Of a DNA stretch of 64,000 nucleotides, positions 9,270 through 17,261 are shown piece by piece. How positions within the stretch are numbered: the stretch's first letter is position 1; every line of letters begins with the position of its first letter. Source of the DNA: FEN-1139 sp964396375 (GTDB lineage Bacteria > Myxococcota_A > Polyangia > Polyangiales > Polyangiaceae); assembly GCA_964396375.1 (NCBI GenBank), contig CAYNEY010000024.1, positions 19,824-83,823 of the forward strand, written 5' to 3'. Under the pieces are notes generated by a model. The model had not been told where the DNA came from. It worked only from the letters and a program-made list of their open reading frames with translations, and made no database searches. The translations under genes and the position numbers were made by a program.

Positions 9270-9618
9270 CGATCTCCATCAGCAGCTCTTCGACACGGGT
9301 CGCCGCCTCGAGTCCGGTATCGTAATAGAATCGAAGCTCTGGCACTCGCCGCAGGCCCAGCGCTGGAGCAAGGGCCTGTCGGAGTCGACCACTAGCGCGT
9401 TCCAATCGTCGCAGCACTGAGCGCCGCTCGTCTTCGCTCCCCGTGCCAGACAGCAACCGCACGTTGATGGTCGCGAGTCCCAGGTCGTCCGTCACCGAAA
9501 CACCTGTGATCACCAGGCGACTCAGCGTCGGATCACCGAGACGCGTCTGCAGCGCGGTGCACAGGGCGGTCCGCACACCGTCTTCGACGCGCCGGGCACG
9601 CCTCTTGTCACTCGCCAT
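9247..9618 (-). CDS. rbfA: Ribosome-binding factor A
   Basis: A 123-residue RbfA, needed for late 30S maturation and 16S 5'-end processing. It has the KH-like fold pattern, with RVEDGVRTALCTALQTR at the start and VPELRFYYDTGLEAATRVEELL near the C-terminus, close to the family consensus for the second half. The start at 9618 is preceded by AAGGTG at good spacing. The first 11 bases overlap the end of the DUF503 gene, so translation is probably coupled. It is the last gene of the rimP-nusA-infB operon. Confidence 0.93.
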   Translation of the reverse strand: MASDKRRARRVEDGVRTALCTALQTRLGDPTLSRLVITGVSVTDDLGLATINVRLLSGTGSEDERRSVLRRLERASGRLRQALAPALGLRRVPELRFYYDTGLEAATRVEELLMEIATEKKPK

Positions 9619-9982
9619 CGTCGTACACCTTTCCACGCTCCAAAATCCCAAAACCAGCGCGCTCGAGATCCGATGAAAGCTCGATTCCTCGGCTCCCAAA
9701 GCCCAAGATCTGGCTTCCGAAATCGGACAGTTCACTCTCCCCCAGGCTCTCGGCAAGCCTTCGCACCTGAGCTATGACATGCTCGCAAACACCGCGATCG
9801 CGTGCCACCGTGCACAAACCGAGTTCGATCAGCTGGTGCCGATCCGCCTCCCCAAGCTCGCACACCGAGACCGGGAACCGCGATCGAATCCGATCCTTTA
9901 GCTTGTTTGCCACCTGACGGCGGTCCTTCAAGGAACGCGCGTGCGGAACATGGACAACCACACGAGCAACGGCAACGAACAT
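9608..9982 (-). CDS. DUF503 family protein (YlxP-like)
   Basis: A 124-residue small protein beginning MFVAVARVVVHVPHARSLK, the DUF503 signature (L-x-x-x-x-SLKDRR, then HQLIELGLCTVA-type centre). Its position between infB and rbfA is the conserved location of ylxP in many bacteria. The precise function is unknown and ribosome-related work is assumed from context. It overlaps rbfA by 11 bases and follows infB by 32. Confidence 0.88.
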   Translation of the reverse strand: MFVAVARVVVHVPHARSLKDRRQVANKLKDRIRSRFPVSVCELGEADRHQLIELGLCTVARDRGVCEHVIAQVRRLAESLGESELSDFGSQILGFGSRGIELSSDLERAGFGILERGKVYDDGE

Positions 9983-10014
9983 GGGCTAACGTATCTTGCG
10001 ATACCCTCGGCCGA

Positions 10015-12885
10015 CTACAAGGTCTGGCGCACCTCTTCCACCTCAAAGCACTCGAGAATGTCACCTTCCCGAACGTCCTGATGGCCATCCAGGGAAATGC
10101 CGCAGTCGAAGCCTTCCTTGACCTCACGCACATCATCCTTGAAGCGCTTCAGAGTGGTCATCTTGCCTTGCCAAACCGTCGCGTTCTCACGAATCAGTCG
10201 CAACGTGCCGGAACGCCGCACCAGCCCCTCGATGACCATGCAGCCCGCCACGTTGCCTGCCTTCGAGATCCGGAACACCTGACGCACCTCGACCCGACCC
10301 AAGACCTTCTCCACCAGGCTCGGCGCCAACAGCCCCTCCATGGCAGCTTTGACGTCGTCGACCACGTTGTAGATGATGTTGTACTGTCGGACCTCGATCT
10401 TCTCCTGTTGGGCCAAGGCGGCGGCCTTGCCGGCAGGGCGAACGTTGAATCCAATGATGATGGCGCCAGCTGCCACCGCGAGGTTGACGTCACCCTCGGT
10501 GATGGCGCCGGCTGCCGAATGAACCACGGTCACCTTCACCTTGTCAGTCGACAGTCGCGTCAAGGCCTCGGACACCGCCTCGACAGAACCATGGACATCA
10601 GCCTTCACAATCACCTTCAACTCGAGTTGCTCAGTATCCTTCATCGCCTTGTACAGCTCTTCGAGGGTCAACCGTGGACCCCCCATCGGCATCAAGCTGC
10701 GGCGTTCCTTGGTCTTTCGGGAGTCGGCGATCTCCTGGGCCTTCTTCATGTCCTTCAGCACGTGGACCGGATCGCCGGCAGCAGGCACCTCAGTGAGACC
10801 GATCACCTCGACAGGCATCGACGGTCCTGCCGAACCGACGTTGCGACCAAGTGAGTCGCGCATCGCCCGCACTTTGCCGCAGGCAGCACCGAGAAGCAGA
10901 ATATCTCCTCGATTCAAGGTACCGTCGGTCACAAGCAGCGTCGCCACCGGGCCACGGCCACGGTCGAGTTCAGCCTCAAGCACCACCCCGACCGCAGGCT
11001 TGTCAGGATTCGCTCGCAGATCGAGCATCTCCGCCTGCAGTAAGACCTTCTCGAGCAGTTGGTCGACACCACTGCCTGTCTGTGCGCTCACGTCTGCATA
11101 GAGGGTCTCACCACCCCATTCCTCAGGTTGCAGGCCGAGTTCACTCAGTTCCCTACGCACGCGGTCGGGTTGTGCCTCGGGTTTGTCGCACTTGTTGACG
11201 GCCACCACGACTGGAACGTTGGCGCTTCGCGCATGCGCCAAAGCTTCCTTGGTTTGAGGCATCACGCCGTCATCTGCAGCCACCACTAGAATCACCACAT
11301 CAGTGGTCTGCGCTCCACGGGCCCGCATCGATGTGAAGGCCGCATGGCCTGGGGTATCGAGGAAGGTGATCCTGCCTCCAGCCGTTTCGACTGAGTAGGC
11401 GCCGATGTGCTGAGTGATCCCACCCGCCTCTCCACTGACCACGTTGGTCTTCCGGATCCGATCGAGCAGGCTGGTCTTCCCGTGATCGACATGCCCCATG
11501 ACCGTCACGACCGGCGGGCGAGGCTCACGACCAGACTCATCCACCTCATCCTCGGCCACACCCTGCGCGAGCACCAAGGCCTGCTCCTCACTCACTGCCA
11601 CGTCTTCCACGTCCCAGCCGAACTCGCTTGCGACGATCTTGGCAGTTTCAGCGTCAAGGTTGCTGTTGATGTTCACCCCGGTCAGCCCGAGCGTGATGAG
11701 CTTGCGCAGAAGCTCGTGTGCCTTGATGCCCATTCGTCCGGCGAGCGTCTGAAGGCCCACTGAACTCTCGATCTTGACGATCCGCTTGTGAGCGCCACGC
11801 TCCTGCGTGGCTGGTGGACCGCCCATCGGCCGAAGCCCTCCGCGACCGCCAGGCCCACCGAAACCTTGCCCAGGCCCACCCGCGGGCCCCTTGCCCCGCG
11901 TACCACGAGTCATGCGGCTCATGGGCTGTCCAGCACGACGCTGAAGTGACCCAGCGCCAGCTTTGGCATCGTACTGCACGCGTCGCGGCACCGGCCCCCG
12001 ATGCACCTGCGACATCGGTACGCCAGGGCGCCCTTCCCAGACCTCGATGCCAGTCCTTGGTGCGGCACTCGTTCGCCCAGCAGGAGGCGGCGCCGACGGC
12101 CGCGCACCCACCGGCGTAACCACCTTCTTCGGCGCATCCGCCCCAGTGGCGGGCTCAGCAACCGCAGGCGCGCTCGCTTCTTCCGTGACCAAGTTCGGTT
12201 CCGGTACGGTTGGCGATGGCGACTCCGTCGATGGGGCCGCAAGTTCGACCGGTGCGCTCTCCGGTTGCAGCGGAATCTCCACCACCTCCGGCGTCGGCTC
12301 TATCGCTGCGATCTTCACTTCGGCGTCGTCGTCAGCCGGTTTCGACTGCGGCGGGGCGACCGGGACCGGCGGCTCAACGACAGGCTCCACCACCGGCTCG
12401 AGCGCCACGGGCGGTGCGGGCGGCACCTCCCGCGCCTCGCTGGCCTCCACCTGGGGCGGCAACTCGACTTCTTCGACAACCTGCGGTGACACCAAAGGGG
12501 CACTTGGTGGGGGCGCTGCCACCTCACTCTGGGGAGGCGGCCGCCGCACCTGCGGTTCAGGCACAAGCTTGGCCTCCGTGCGCACCGTTGAGACCACTGA
12601 ACTCACTGGGCGTCGAACCTCTGGCTCCGTCGATACCGGAGGACTCTCCACCGGCTTTGCCACAGAGCGCCGCTTCACGACGGTCGGGCGAATCCGCTCT
12701 TCGACGGTCTTCGGCTCGGTCTTGCGCTCGAGCTGCCGCTTCAGGCGTTCGACGGACTCCGACGATACCACGCTCATGTGGTTCTTGACCTCGGTCACTC
12801 CCATGGACTGGAGCCGTGCCACCAGTTCCTTGGCGTCCATGCCCAGATCCCGAGCCACCTCATAGACACGTAGCTTGCTGCTCAT
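10015..12885 (-). CDS. infB: Translation initiation factor IF-2
   Basis: A 956-residue GTPase that brings fMet-tRNA to the 30S. The N-terminal IF2_N helix domain (residues 1-60, RVYEVARDLGMDAKELVARL) is followed by about 230 residues of Pro/Val/Glu/Ala-rich linker. Then comes a Gly/Arg-rich stretch, a second IF2_N-type segment (LQTLAGRMGIKAHELLRKLI), and a G domain with GHVDHGKTS, DTPGHAAF and NKCD. Domains II to IV follow to the end (ECFEVEEVRQTL). Length matches long deltaproteobacterial IF-2. Start ATG overlaps the stop of the upstream gene as ATGA. Confidence 0.97.
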   Translation of the reverse strand: MSSKLRVYEVARDLGMDAKELVARLQSMGVTEVKNHMSVVSSESVERLKRQLERKTEPKTVEERIRPTVVKRRSVAKPVESPPVSTEPEVRRPVSSVVSTVRTEAKLVPEPQVRRPPPQSEVAAPPPSAPLVSPQVVEEVELPPQVEASEAREVPPAPPVALEPVVEPVVEPPVPVAPPQSKPADDDAEVKIAAIEPTPEVVEIPLQPESAPVELAAPSTESPSPTVPEPNLVTEEASAPAVAEPATGADAPKKVVTPVGARPSAPPPAGRTSAAPRTGIEVWEGRPGVPMSQVHRGPVPRRVQYDAKAGAGSLQRRAGQPMSRMTRGTRGKGPAGGPGQGFGGPGGRGGLRPMGGPPATQERGAHKRIVKIESSVGLQTLAGRMGIKAHELLRKLITLGLTGVNINSNLDAETAKIVASEFGWDVEDVAVSEEQALVLAQGVAEDEVDESGREPRPPVVTVMGHVDHGKTSLLDRIRKTNVVSGEAGGITQHIGAYSVETAGGRITFLDTPGHAAFTSMRARGAQTTDVVILVVAADDGVMPQTKEALAHARSANVPVVVAVNKCDKPEAQPDRVRRELSELGLQPEEWGGETLYADVSAQTGSGVDQLLEKVLLQAEMLDLRANPDKPAVGVVLEAELDRGRGPVATLLVTDGTLNRGDILLLGAACGKVRAMRDSLGRNVGSAGPSMPVEVIGLTEVPAAGDPVHVLKDMKKAQEIADSRKTKERRSLMPMGGPRLTLEELYKAMKDTEQLELKVIVKADVHGSVEAVSEALTRLSTDKVKVTVVHSAAGAITEGDVNLAVAAGAIIIGFNVRPAGKAAALAQQEKIEVRQYNIIYNVVDDVKAAMEGLLAPSLVEKVLGRVEVRQVFRISKAGNVAGCMVIEGLVRRSGTLRLIRENATVWQGKMTTLKRFKDDVREVKEGFDCGISLDGHQDVREGDILECFEVEEVRQTL

Positions 12886-13529
12886 CCAGCCTCCGACCTT
12901 TCCACGTTCCGACGTTCAGCCAGTAACAACCGCGACAGAGTGAGGATCCGTGCGGCCCGCTCCAGCGCGCAACCGAGCCCCTCGTCGCTCACCCCTACCG
13001 CCGCCAGCTCCCCGCGACCTAGCATCACACCCAGCTCGGCCCTCGAGAAACACCCCGTCACATCACCACTTGCCACCAATGTCTCCAACCAGGGTCCATG
13101 CACATGCTGCCCAGCATCGTGCGCCAGAAGGAGGTGACGGAGGTGGTGGGAGCGCTCAGCTTCCAGGCACGCTTCCACTCCAAGACAGAGCCATCCGGCA
13201 CGCCGAGCCGCCAACAGAAGTCCCTGGATCCGGCGCTCCGCCTGGATTCGGAACGCCTCCAGCAGTTCAATCGAGGACATGCGAGCCACCCCCTGGGTCG
13301 CCCGCGTCAGCCCCTTGTGTGCCTGCCTCAAGCATGCCTCGACCGGGTGCAGGTAGTGCCCCCGACCCGCAGACTTATGGGCAAGATCGACACCAAACGC
13401 GCCGTCCTCACCCACCACACACCTGACCAGGTTCTCCTCCCGATCCGTGCAGCGACACACCACGCAGGTGCGCTCGCGCGAACGGCTAGCACCGGTGGTA
13501 GTCTTGGGATCTCGAAGAAGTGCCTGCAC
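12882..13529 (-). CDS. YlxR (DUF448) fused to L7Ae/YlxQ-like domain
   Basis: 215 residues. The N-terminal half is the YlxR RNA-binding family (RTCVVCRCTDREENLVR, later GRGHYLHP and CLRQA). The C-terminal half, from about residue 110, looks like an L7Ae/L30e-type RNA-binding fold as in YlxQ (AGWLCLGVEACLEA, LLLAHDAG, LGVMLGRGELAAVGVSD). In Bacillus these are two adjacent genes, so here they form one protein. Start is GTG at 13529 behind a GAGGGT. The gene sits between nusA (10 bases upstream) and infB (4-base overlap), so it is surely part of that operon. Confidence 0.85.
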   Translation of the reverse strand: MQALLRDPKTTTGASRSRERTCVVCRCTDREENLVRCVVGEDGAFGVDLAHKSAGRGHYLHPVEACLRQAHKGLTRATQGVARMSSIELLEAFRIQAERRIQGLLLAARRAGWLCLGVEACLEAERSHHLRHLLLAHDAGQHVHGPWLETLVASGDVTGCFSRAELGVMLGRGELAAVGVSDEGLGCALERAARILTLSRLLLAERRNVERSEAG

Positions 13530-13539
13530 AGAGCTACCC

Positions 13540-15189
13540 TCAGCCTTCCCCCGGCTCGGTCACCACGGGGCTGGTCGCCTCACTCTCAAGCCGTCGCCGT
13601 GCAGCAACAAGCTCGCTCGCGTCGTGGCTCAAGAAGTGCAAAGCGGCTTCGTGCACCATCTTGGCCTTCTTGCTCGTCAGCTGGGCACGAAGGGCCAACT
13701 TGTCCGGATCCTCGCGGGCCAATTCGTCCACGCTCCGGTAGTTCGCGTCCTCGAGCAGTTGGAGGGTGCGGGGTCCCACGTTGCGAAGTACCCGGAGCTT
13801 GTCACGTTCGGTGGGGGGCTCCGCTCGGGTCGACAGCTCGACGAATCGCGCCCTGCGCTGGGTCTCCATGCCCCGCTCCGCAGCACCGCGCAGCTCCGCG
13901 ACCCCCTCATTGGTCCCGATCCCGTCGATCGAGATCAGTTCCTCATCCGAGGCATCAAGCACTTCTTCTAGGGCACGGAAACCGAGGCGATACATCGCCT
14001 TCGCGACCTCATCCTTGATGCCCTCGATCTCGCGCAGCGCTCCCAGCGCCTCATCCTCCATCTGGCGGAACTTGCTCTCGCTGATGATATCGAGCCGCCA
14101 GCCAGTAAGCTGGGACGCCAGACGCACATTTTGTCCCTTACGCCCGATGGCCAGCGAGAGTTTCTCGTCAGGCACCACCAATTCCATCCGGTGATCTCCC
14201 TCGTCCACGATCACCTTGTTGACCTCGGCAGGTTGGATCGCATTGATGATATACCGCGCGGGATCGGCGTCCCACGGGACAATGTCTATCTTCTCTCCGC
14301 GCAGCTCCTGCACCACCGCCTGGACTCGAGAACCTTTGATGCCCACGCAAGCACCCACCGGATCGACGTCACTGTCCCGGGACATCACGGCTATCTTGCT
14401 GCGGGCCCCCGGCTCGCGTGCCACGCTCACGATCTTGACGATACCTTCGTAGATCTCCGGCACCTCAGCCTCGAACAGTTTCTCCACGAGGTGCGCAGAA
14501 GAACGGCTGAGGATAATCATCGGACCACGTGCCTCACGGTCGATCTCCCTCACGTAGGCCACGATCCGATCACCTGGTCGGTAGGTCTCGCGGGGGGTCT
14601 GATCGCGTGCAGGAAGGACACCTTCCGTGCCGCGGCCCAAGTCGACAACGATGTTGTGTCCCTTCTCGAATCGCCGCACGATTCCACGAATCAGCTGCCC
14701 CTGCCGATCCTTGTACTCCGTGAACACGATGTCACGCTCGGCGTCTCGAACCCGCTGCAAGAGCACCTGTTTGGCAGTCTGAGCGGCAATTCGGCCAAAG
14801 GTGGCGCGAGCCTGCTTGAGCTCCAGCATGTCACCAAACTCTTTGTCCTGCTGACGCGCCTTCTCGGCATCCTTCGGGTGCCAGAACACTTGGAAACCGA
14901 GCTCCTCACCGATCTCCGCTTCCAGGTTGTGTTTCCGGACATCCTCGATGGAAATCTGTCGCTCGGTGTCGGCTACATCCTCCACGACCGTCATGTACTG
15001 GAACAGGTCGATGCTTCCCGTGTCTTCGTTGTAACGAGCCTCGAGATCGCGGCTCGGCCCGAATGCGGCCTGCGCTGCCTTGAGGATCGCGGCTTCCATC
15101 GTCTCGATCAGCACCTTCGGATCGAGCCCCTTCTCCTGGGCCACACTCTTCACGATACTGCCGAGATCGGGTTCGCTCACCGTTGCCAT
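13540..15189 (-). CDS. nusA: Transcription termination/antitermination factor NusA
   Basis: 549 residues. It has a NusA N-terminal RNA-polymerase-binding domain (1-130), an S1 domain (about 135-200, GIVRRFEKGHNIVVDLGR), and two KH domains (about 200-345, with GACVGIKGSRVQAVVQEL and AIGRKGQNVRLASQLTGW). Two C-terminal HhH-like repeats follow (LISIDGIGTNEGVAELR and LRNVGPRTLQLLEDANY). It modulates pausing and termination and couples with translation. It begins 3 bases after the rimP stop, in the same operon. Confidence 0.97.
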   Translation of the reverse strand: MATVSEPDLGSIVKSVAQEKGLDPKVLIETMEAAILKAAQAAFGPSRDLEARYNEDTGSIDLFQYMTVVEDVADTERQISIEDVRKHNLEAEIGEELGFQVFWHPKDAEKARQQDKEFGDMLELKQARATFGRIAAQTAKQVLLQRVRDAERDIVFTEYKDRQGQLIRGIVRRFEKGHNIVVDLGRGTEGVLPARDQTPRETYRPGDRIVAYVREIDREARGPMIILSRSSAHLVEKLFEAEVPEIYEGIVKIVSVAREPGARSKIAVMSRDSDVDPVGACVGIKGSRVQAVVQELRGEKIDIVPWDADPARYIINAIQPAEVNKVIVDEGDHRMELVVPDEKLSLAIGRKGQNVRLASQLTGWRLDIISESKFRQMEDEALGALREIEGIKDEVAKAMYRLGFRALEEVLDASDEELISIDGIGTNEGVAELRGAAERGMETQRRARFVELSTRAEPPTERDKLRVLRNVGPRTLQLLEDANYRSVDELAREDPDKLALRAQLTSKKAKMVHEAALHFLSHDASELVAARRRLESEATSPVVTEPGEG

Positions 15190-15192
15190 GAC

Positions 15193-15783
15193 TCACTTGC
15201 TCCGTGTTGATGCGCGTAGGTTCCGCTCGCGCTGCGACTTACGGGGGCCAGCCTGTCGAGTCTTGGCGTGGGGTTCTCCCCGCTTCCAATCGAACAAGAG
15301 CTGTCCCTCGGTGATTATGGAGTGATCGACCGCGATTTCTCGGCCGTCGACCTCAAAGATGATCGTCTTGTCCGACTCGATTCGCAGCAGAACGCCGCGA
15401 ATCACCCGCTGCCCATCGACCGCCTCTGCTAGCTTCACCCGCGCTAACTGCCCGGTGAACCGCTGGTAATCGAGCAGCCTGTACAAGGCACGCTCGAGCC
15501 CCGGAGAGCCAACCTCCAGCCGGTAGGGCACATCGATGAGCCTGGAGTCGTCGAGCAGCTGTGAAAGCTCCCGAGAGACCTGCGAGCAGAGTTCGAGCGT
15601 CACGCCCTCACCCGGCTGTCGAGCGTCCAGGTGTTCCACGGTCAAGCGCAAGACTCGACCGTCCGCATCCCGCAACCAGAAGAGCTCCACACCTTCCAAC
15701 GAATGCACGAGCAACACACCCTCGACGAGCTTGGTGATGCTCGCGGCGTCGATACCATCGACTTTGGTGTGAACGATACCCAT
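15193..15783 (-). CDS. rimP: Ribosome maturation factor RimP
   Basis: 196 residues from ATG at 15783. RimP N-terminal domain (LVHSLEGVELFWLRDADGR, later PYRLEVGSPGLERALYRLLDYQRF, the family signature) and an SH3-like C-terminal domain (GQLARVKLAEAVDGQRVIRG). It is needed for 30S assembly. A longer frame reaches 15846 but would begin inside the upstream terminator, so the internal ATG is preferred. No strong Shine-Dalgarno is visible. A Lys/Arg-rich tail of about 30 residues follows the usual end. First gene of the operon down to rbfA. Confidence 0.92.
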   Translation of the reverse strand: MGIVHTKVDGIDAASITKLVEGVLLVHSLEGVELFWLRDADGRVLRLTVEHLDARQPGEGVTLELCSQVSRELSQLLDDSRLIDVPYRLEVGSPGLERALYRLLDYQRFTGQLARVKLAEAVDGQRVIRGVLLRIESDKTIIFEVDGREIAVDHSIITEGQLLFDWKRGEPHAKTRQAGPRKSQRERNLRASTRSK

Positions 15784-15844
15784 ATGTTCTGAGAGGATTG
15801 CTCGGACGGGGCAGGATTTTTTCGATCGGGATTCGATTGCAGCC

Positions 15845-15874
15845 AAAAAAAAACGGACCCGATGAGGAGGTCCG
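15845..15874 (-). terminator. Intrinsic terminator after the serA-like gene
   Basis: On the minus strand CGGACC pairs with GGTCCG (9-nt loop, arms 15854-15859 and 15869-15874), directly followed by nine T. This is a textbook Rho-independent terminator. It separates the serA-like transcript from the rimP operon, which must then have its own promoter in 15784-15844. Confidence 0.88.
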
Positions 15875-15910
15875 AATGGACACGCCTGAACTGTCGGCGC
15901 GCAGCATACC

Positions 15911-15957
15911 GGCAGGCCACGCGTCCTGCAAGGCCCAGTGATACAGATCGGCCTGCC
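15911..15957. repeat. 8-bp inverted repeat in the serA-rimP gap
   Basis: GGCAGGCC (15911-15918) and GGCCTGCC (15950-15957) are perfectly complementary, with a 31-nt loop. The repeat lies between the serA-like stop and the intrinsic terminator. It may be part of the 3' untranslated structure. No U-run follows on either strand. Confidence 0.35.
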
Positions 15958-15977
15958 CCCCAGAGGAAGACCGGTTG

Positions 15978-17189
15978 TTAGGCCAAATTTGGAAGCGCCA
16001 CGAGATCGACGTGGAGGATTTCACTGGAGAAAGCCATGATCTCGGTCAGGCACCCGTCCGAAGGGCGGCTCTCGACCCGAATCTTTGCACAAGCGGCCTT
16101 CCCTCCCTCAAAGACGGTGTTGTCGAGTTCCTGAACGTGAATGCTGTGTCGCTTGAGCACCGTCAGAACATGGGCAAGCGCCCCGGTCTTCTCGATGTGC
16201 CGAACCACCAGCTGATACCGAGCCCACGAGCTTACGCTGATGTTGACCACGTTCGGCACCTCACCTTTGGTGAGGAAGCTCCGCAGAACATGGACGGTCT
16301 CGTTGGCGATGGCTCGTTGTGCTTCGTCGGTCGAGGCCCCGACATGGGGGGTGGCACAGACGATCCCGCACTTCAGGATCGGGTGGGTGTAATCCGAACT
16401 GCGCGAGGCTGGCTCCTCCGGAAGAACATCGAGGCCGATCCTGAGCTGCTTCTGGGGAGCCAGATCTGCCAGCGCTTCGTAATCAACCACCGCTGAGTCG
16501 GCGGTGTTGATGAAGATCGCGCGGTCCGGCAAGGCCTCGATCACCGCACGGTTCACCAGGTGCCGGGTCCGGTCGTTGGACTCGACATGGACGGTGAAGA
16601 TCTCCGAGCGCTCGGCTAGGGCAAGCAGGGACGGTACCGCGACGATTCCAAGCTCCGTCGCCCTCTGTGGCGTGAGGGAACGGCTCCACCCGAGCGGGCA
16701 CATGCCATAGGCACGGGCGAGCTGCGCCACATACCGTCCAACGTAACCGAGACCAGCAATGCCAATCGTCCTTCCTCGAAGGCCAATCGCCTGCGCGTAT
16801 TCGTCCTTCTCCCACGAGCCGCGCTTGAGGCTGCCAAAGGCATCCGGAATGCGCCTGTCCAGACAGCCGATCAGCGTCATGGTTAGCTCTGCCACCGCTG
16901 AGGCGTTCCGACCGGGCGTGTTGGCAACGTAGATCCCCCGCAGACTCGCGGCAGAAACGTCGATTTGCCCCGTCCCCGAGCCGGCGCGGATGATCAGATT
17001 CAGGGCGTCTCCGGCGGCAATCGCGTCGGCGTTCACCTCCAACCCTCGTACTACCAGCACGTTCACTGAGCGCAGCGCGGTCGGCAGCTCATCCTTGGTG
17101 AGGGTCGGTCGGTAGCTGAGATCCACCCCCAGAGCTTGGATTTCCTCGAGACTCGAAGCTGGGAGACGACCGGCGACCAGAACACGCAT
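15978..17189 (-). CDS. D-3-phosphoglycerate dehydrogenase-like protein (catalytic Arg missing)
   Basis: 403 residues of the D-isomer 2-hydroxyacid dehydrogenase family. Substrate domain, then the NAD-binding Rossmann domain (GLGYVG, 146-151), then an ACT-like regulatory tail from about residue 320. The catalytic Glu (DVLPEEP, E259) and His (TPHVGAST, H282) are present. The conserved Arg that binds the substrate carboxylate, normally in NTARG or NxSRG, is replaced by Asp (INTADSAVVD, D231). The overall pattern is SerA-like and would suggest serine synthesis, but without this Arg activity on 3-phosphoglycerate is doubtful. Terminated by the hairpin at 15845-15874. Confidence 0.8.
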   Translation of the reverse strand: MRVLVAGRLPASSLEEIQALGVDLSYRPTLTKDELPTALRSVNVLVVRGLEVNADAIAAGDALNLIIRAGSGTGQIDVSAASLRGIYVANTPGRNASAVAELTMTLIGCLDRRIPDAFGSLKRGSWEKDEYAQAIGLRGRTIGIAGLGYVGRYVAQLARAYGMCPLGWSRSLTPQRATELGIVAVPSLLALAERSEIFTVHVESNDRTRHLVNRAVIEALPDRAIFINTADSAVVDYEALADLAPQKQLRIGLDVLPEEPASRSSDYTHPILKCGIVCATPHVGASTDEAQRAIANETVHVLRSFLTKGEVPNVVNISVSSWARYQLVVRHIEKTGALAHVLTVLKRHSIHVQELDNTVFEGGKAACAKIRVESRPSDGCLTEIMAFSSEILHVDLVALPNLA

Positions 17190-17261
17190 GGGGGACCATT
17201 GTTATCACAGCTCCGCCCCGAATGGAGCCTGGTTGGTGGTCGCCCCGAGCCTCCCCGAATC

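Noticed and set aside
11963..12865. 300-residue plus-strand frame opposite infB
   Set aside because: Gly/Ser/Thr low complexity, the antisense of the IF-2 Pro-rich linker.
14131..15210. 359-residue plus-strand frame opposite nusA
   Set aside because: His/Leu-rich antisense shadow. nusA is unambiguous.
15784..15846. Longer RimP start at 15846
   Set aside because: It would begin inside the intrinsic terminator, and the added residues are not family-like.
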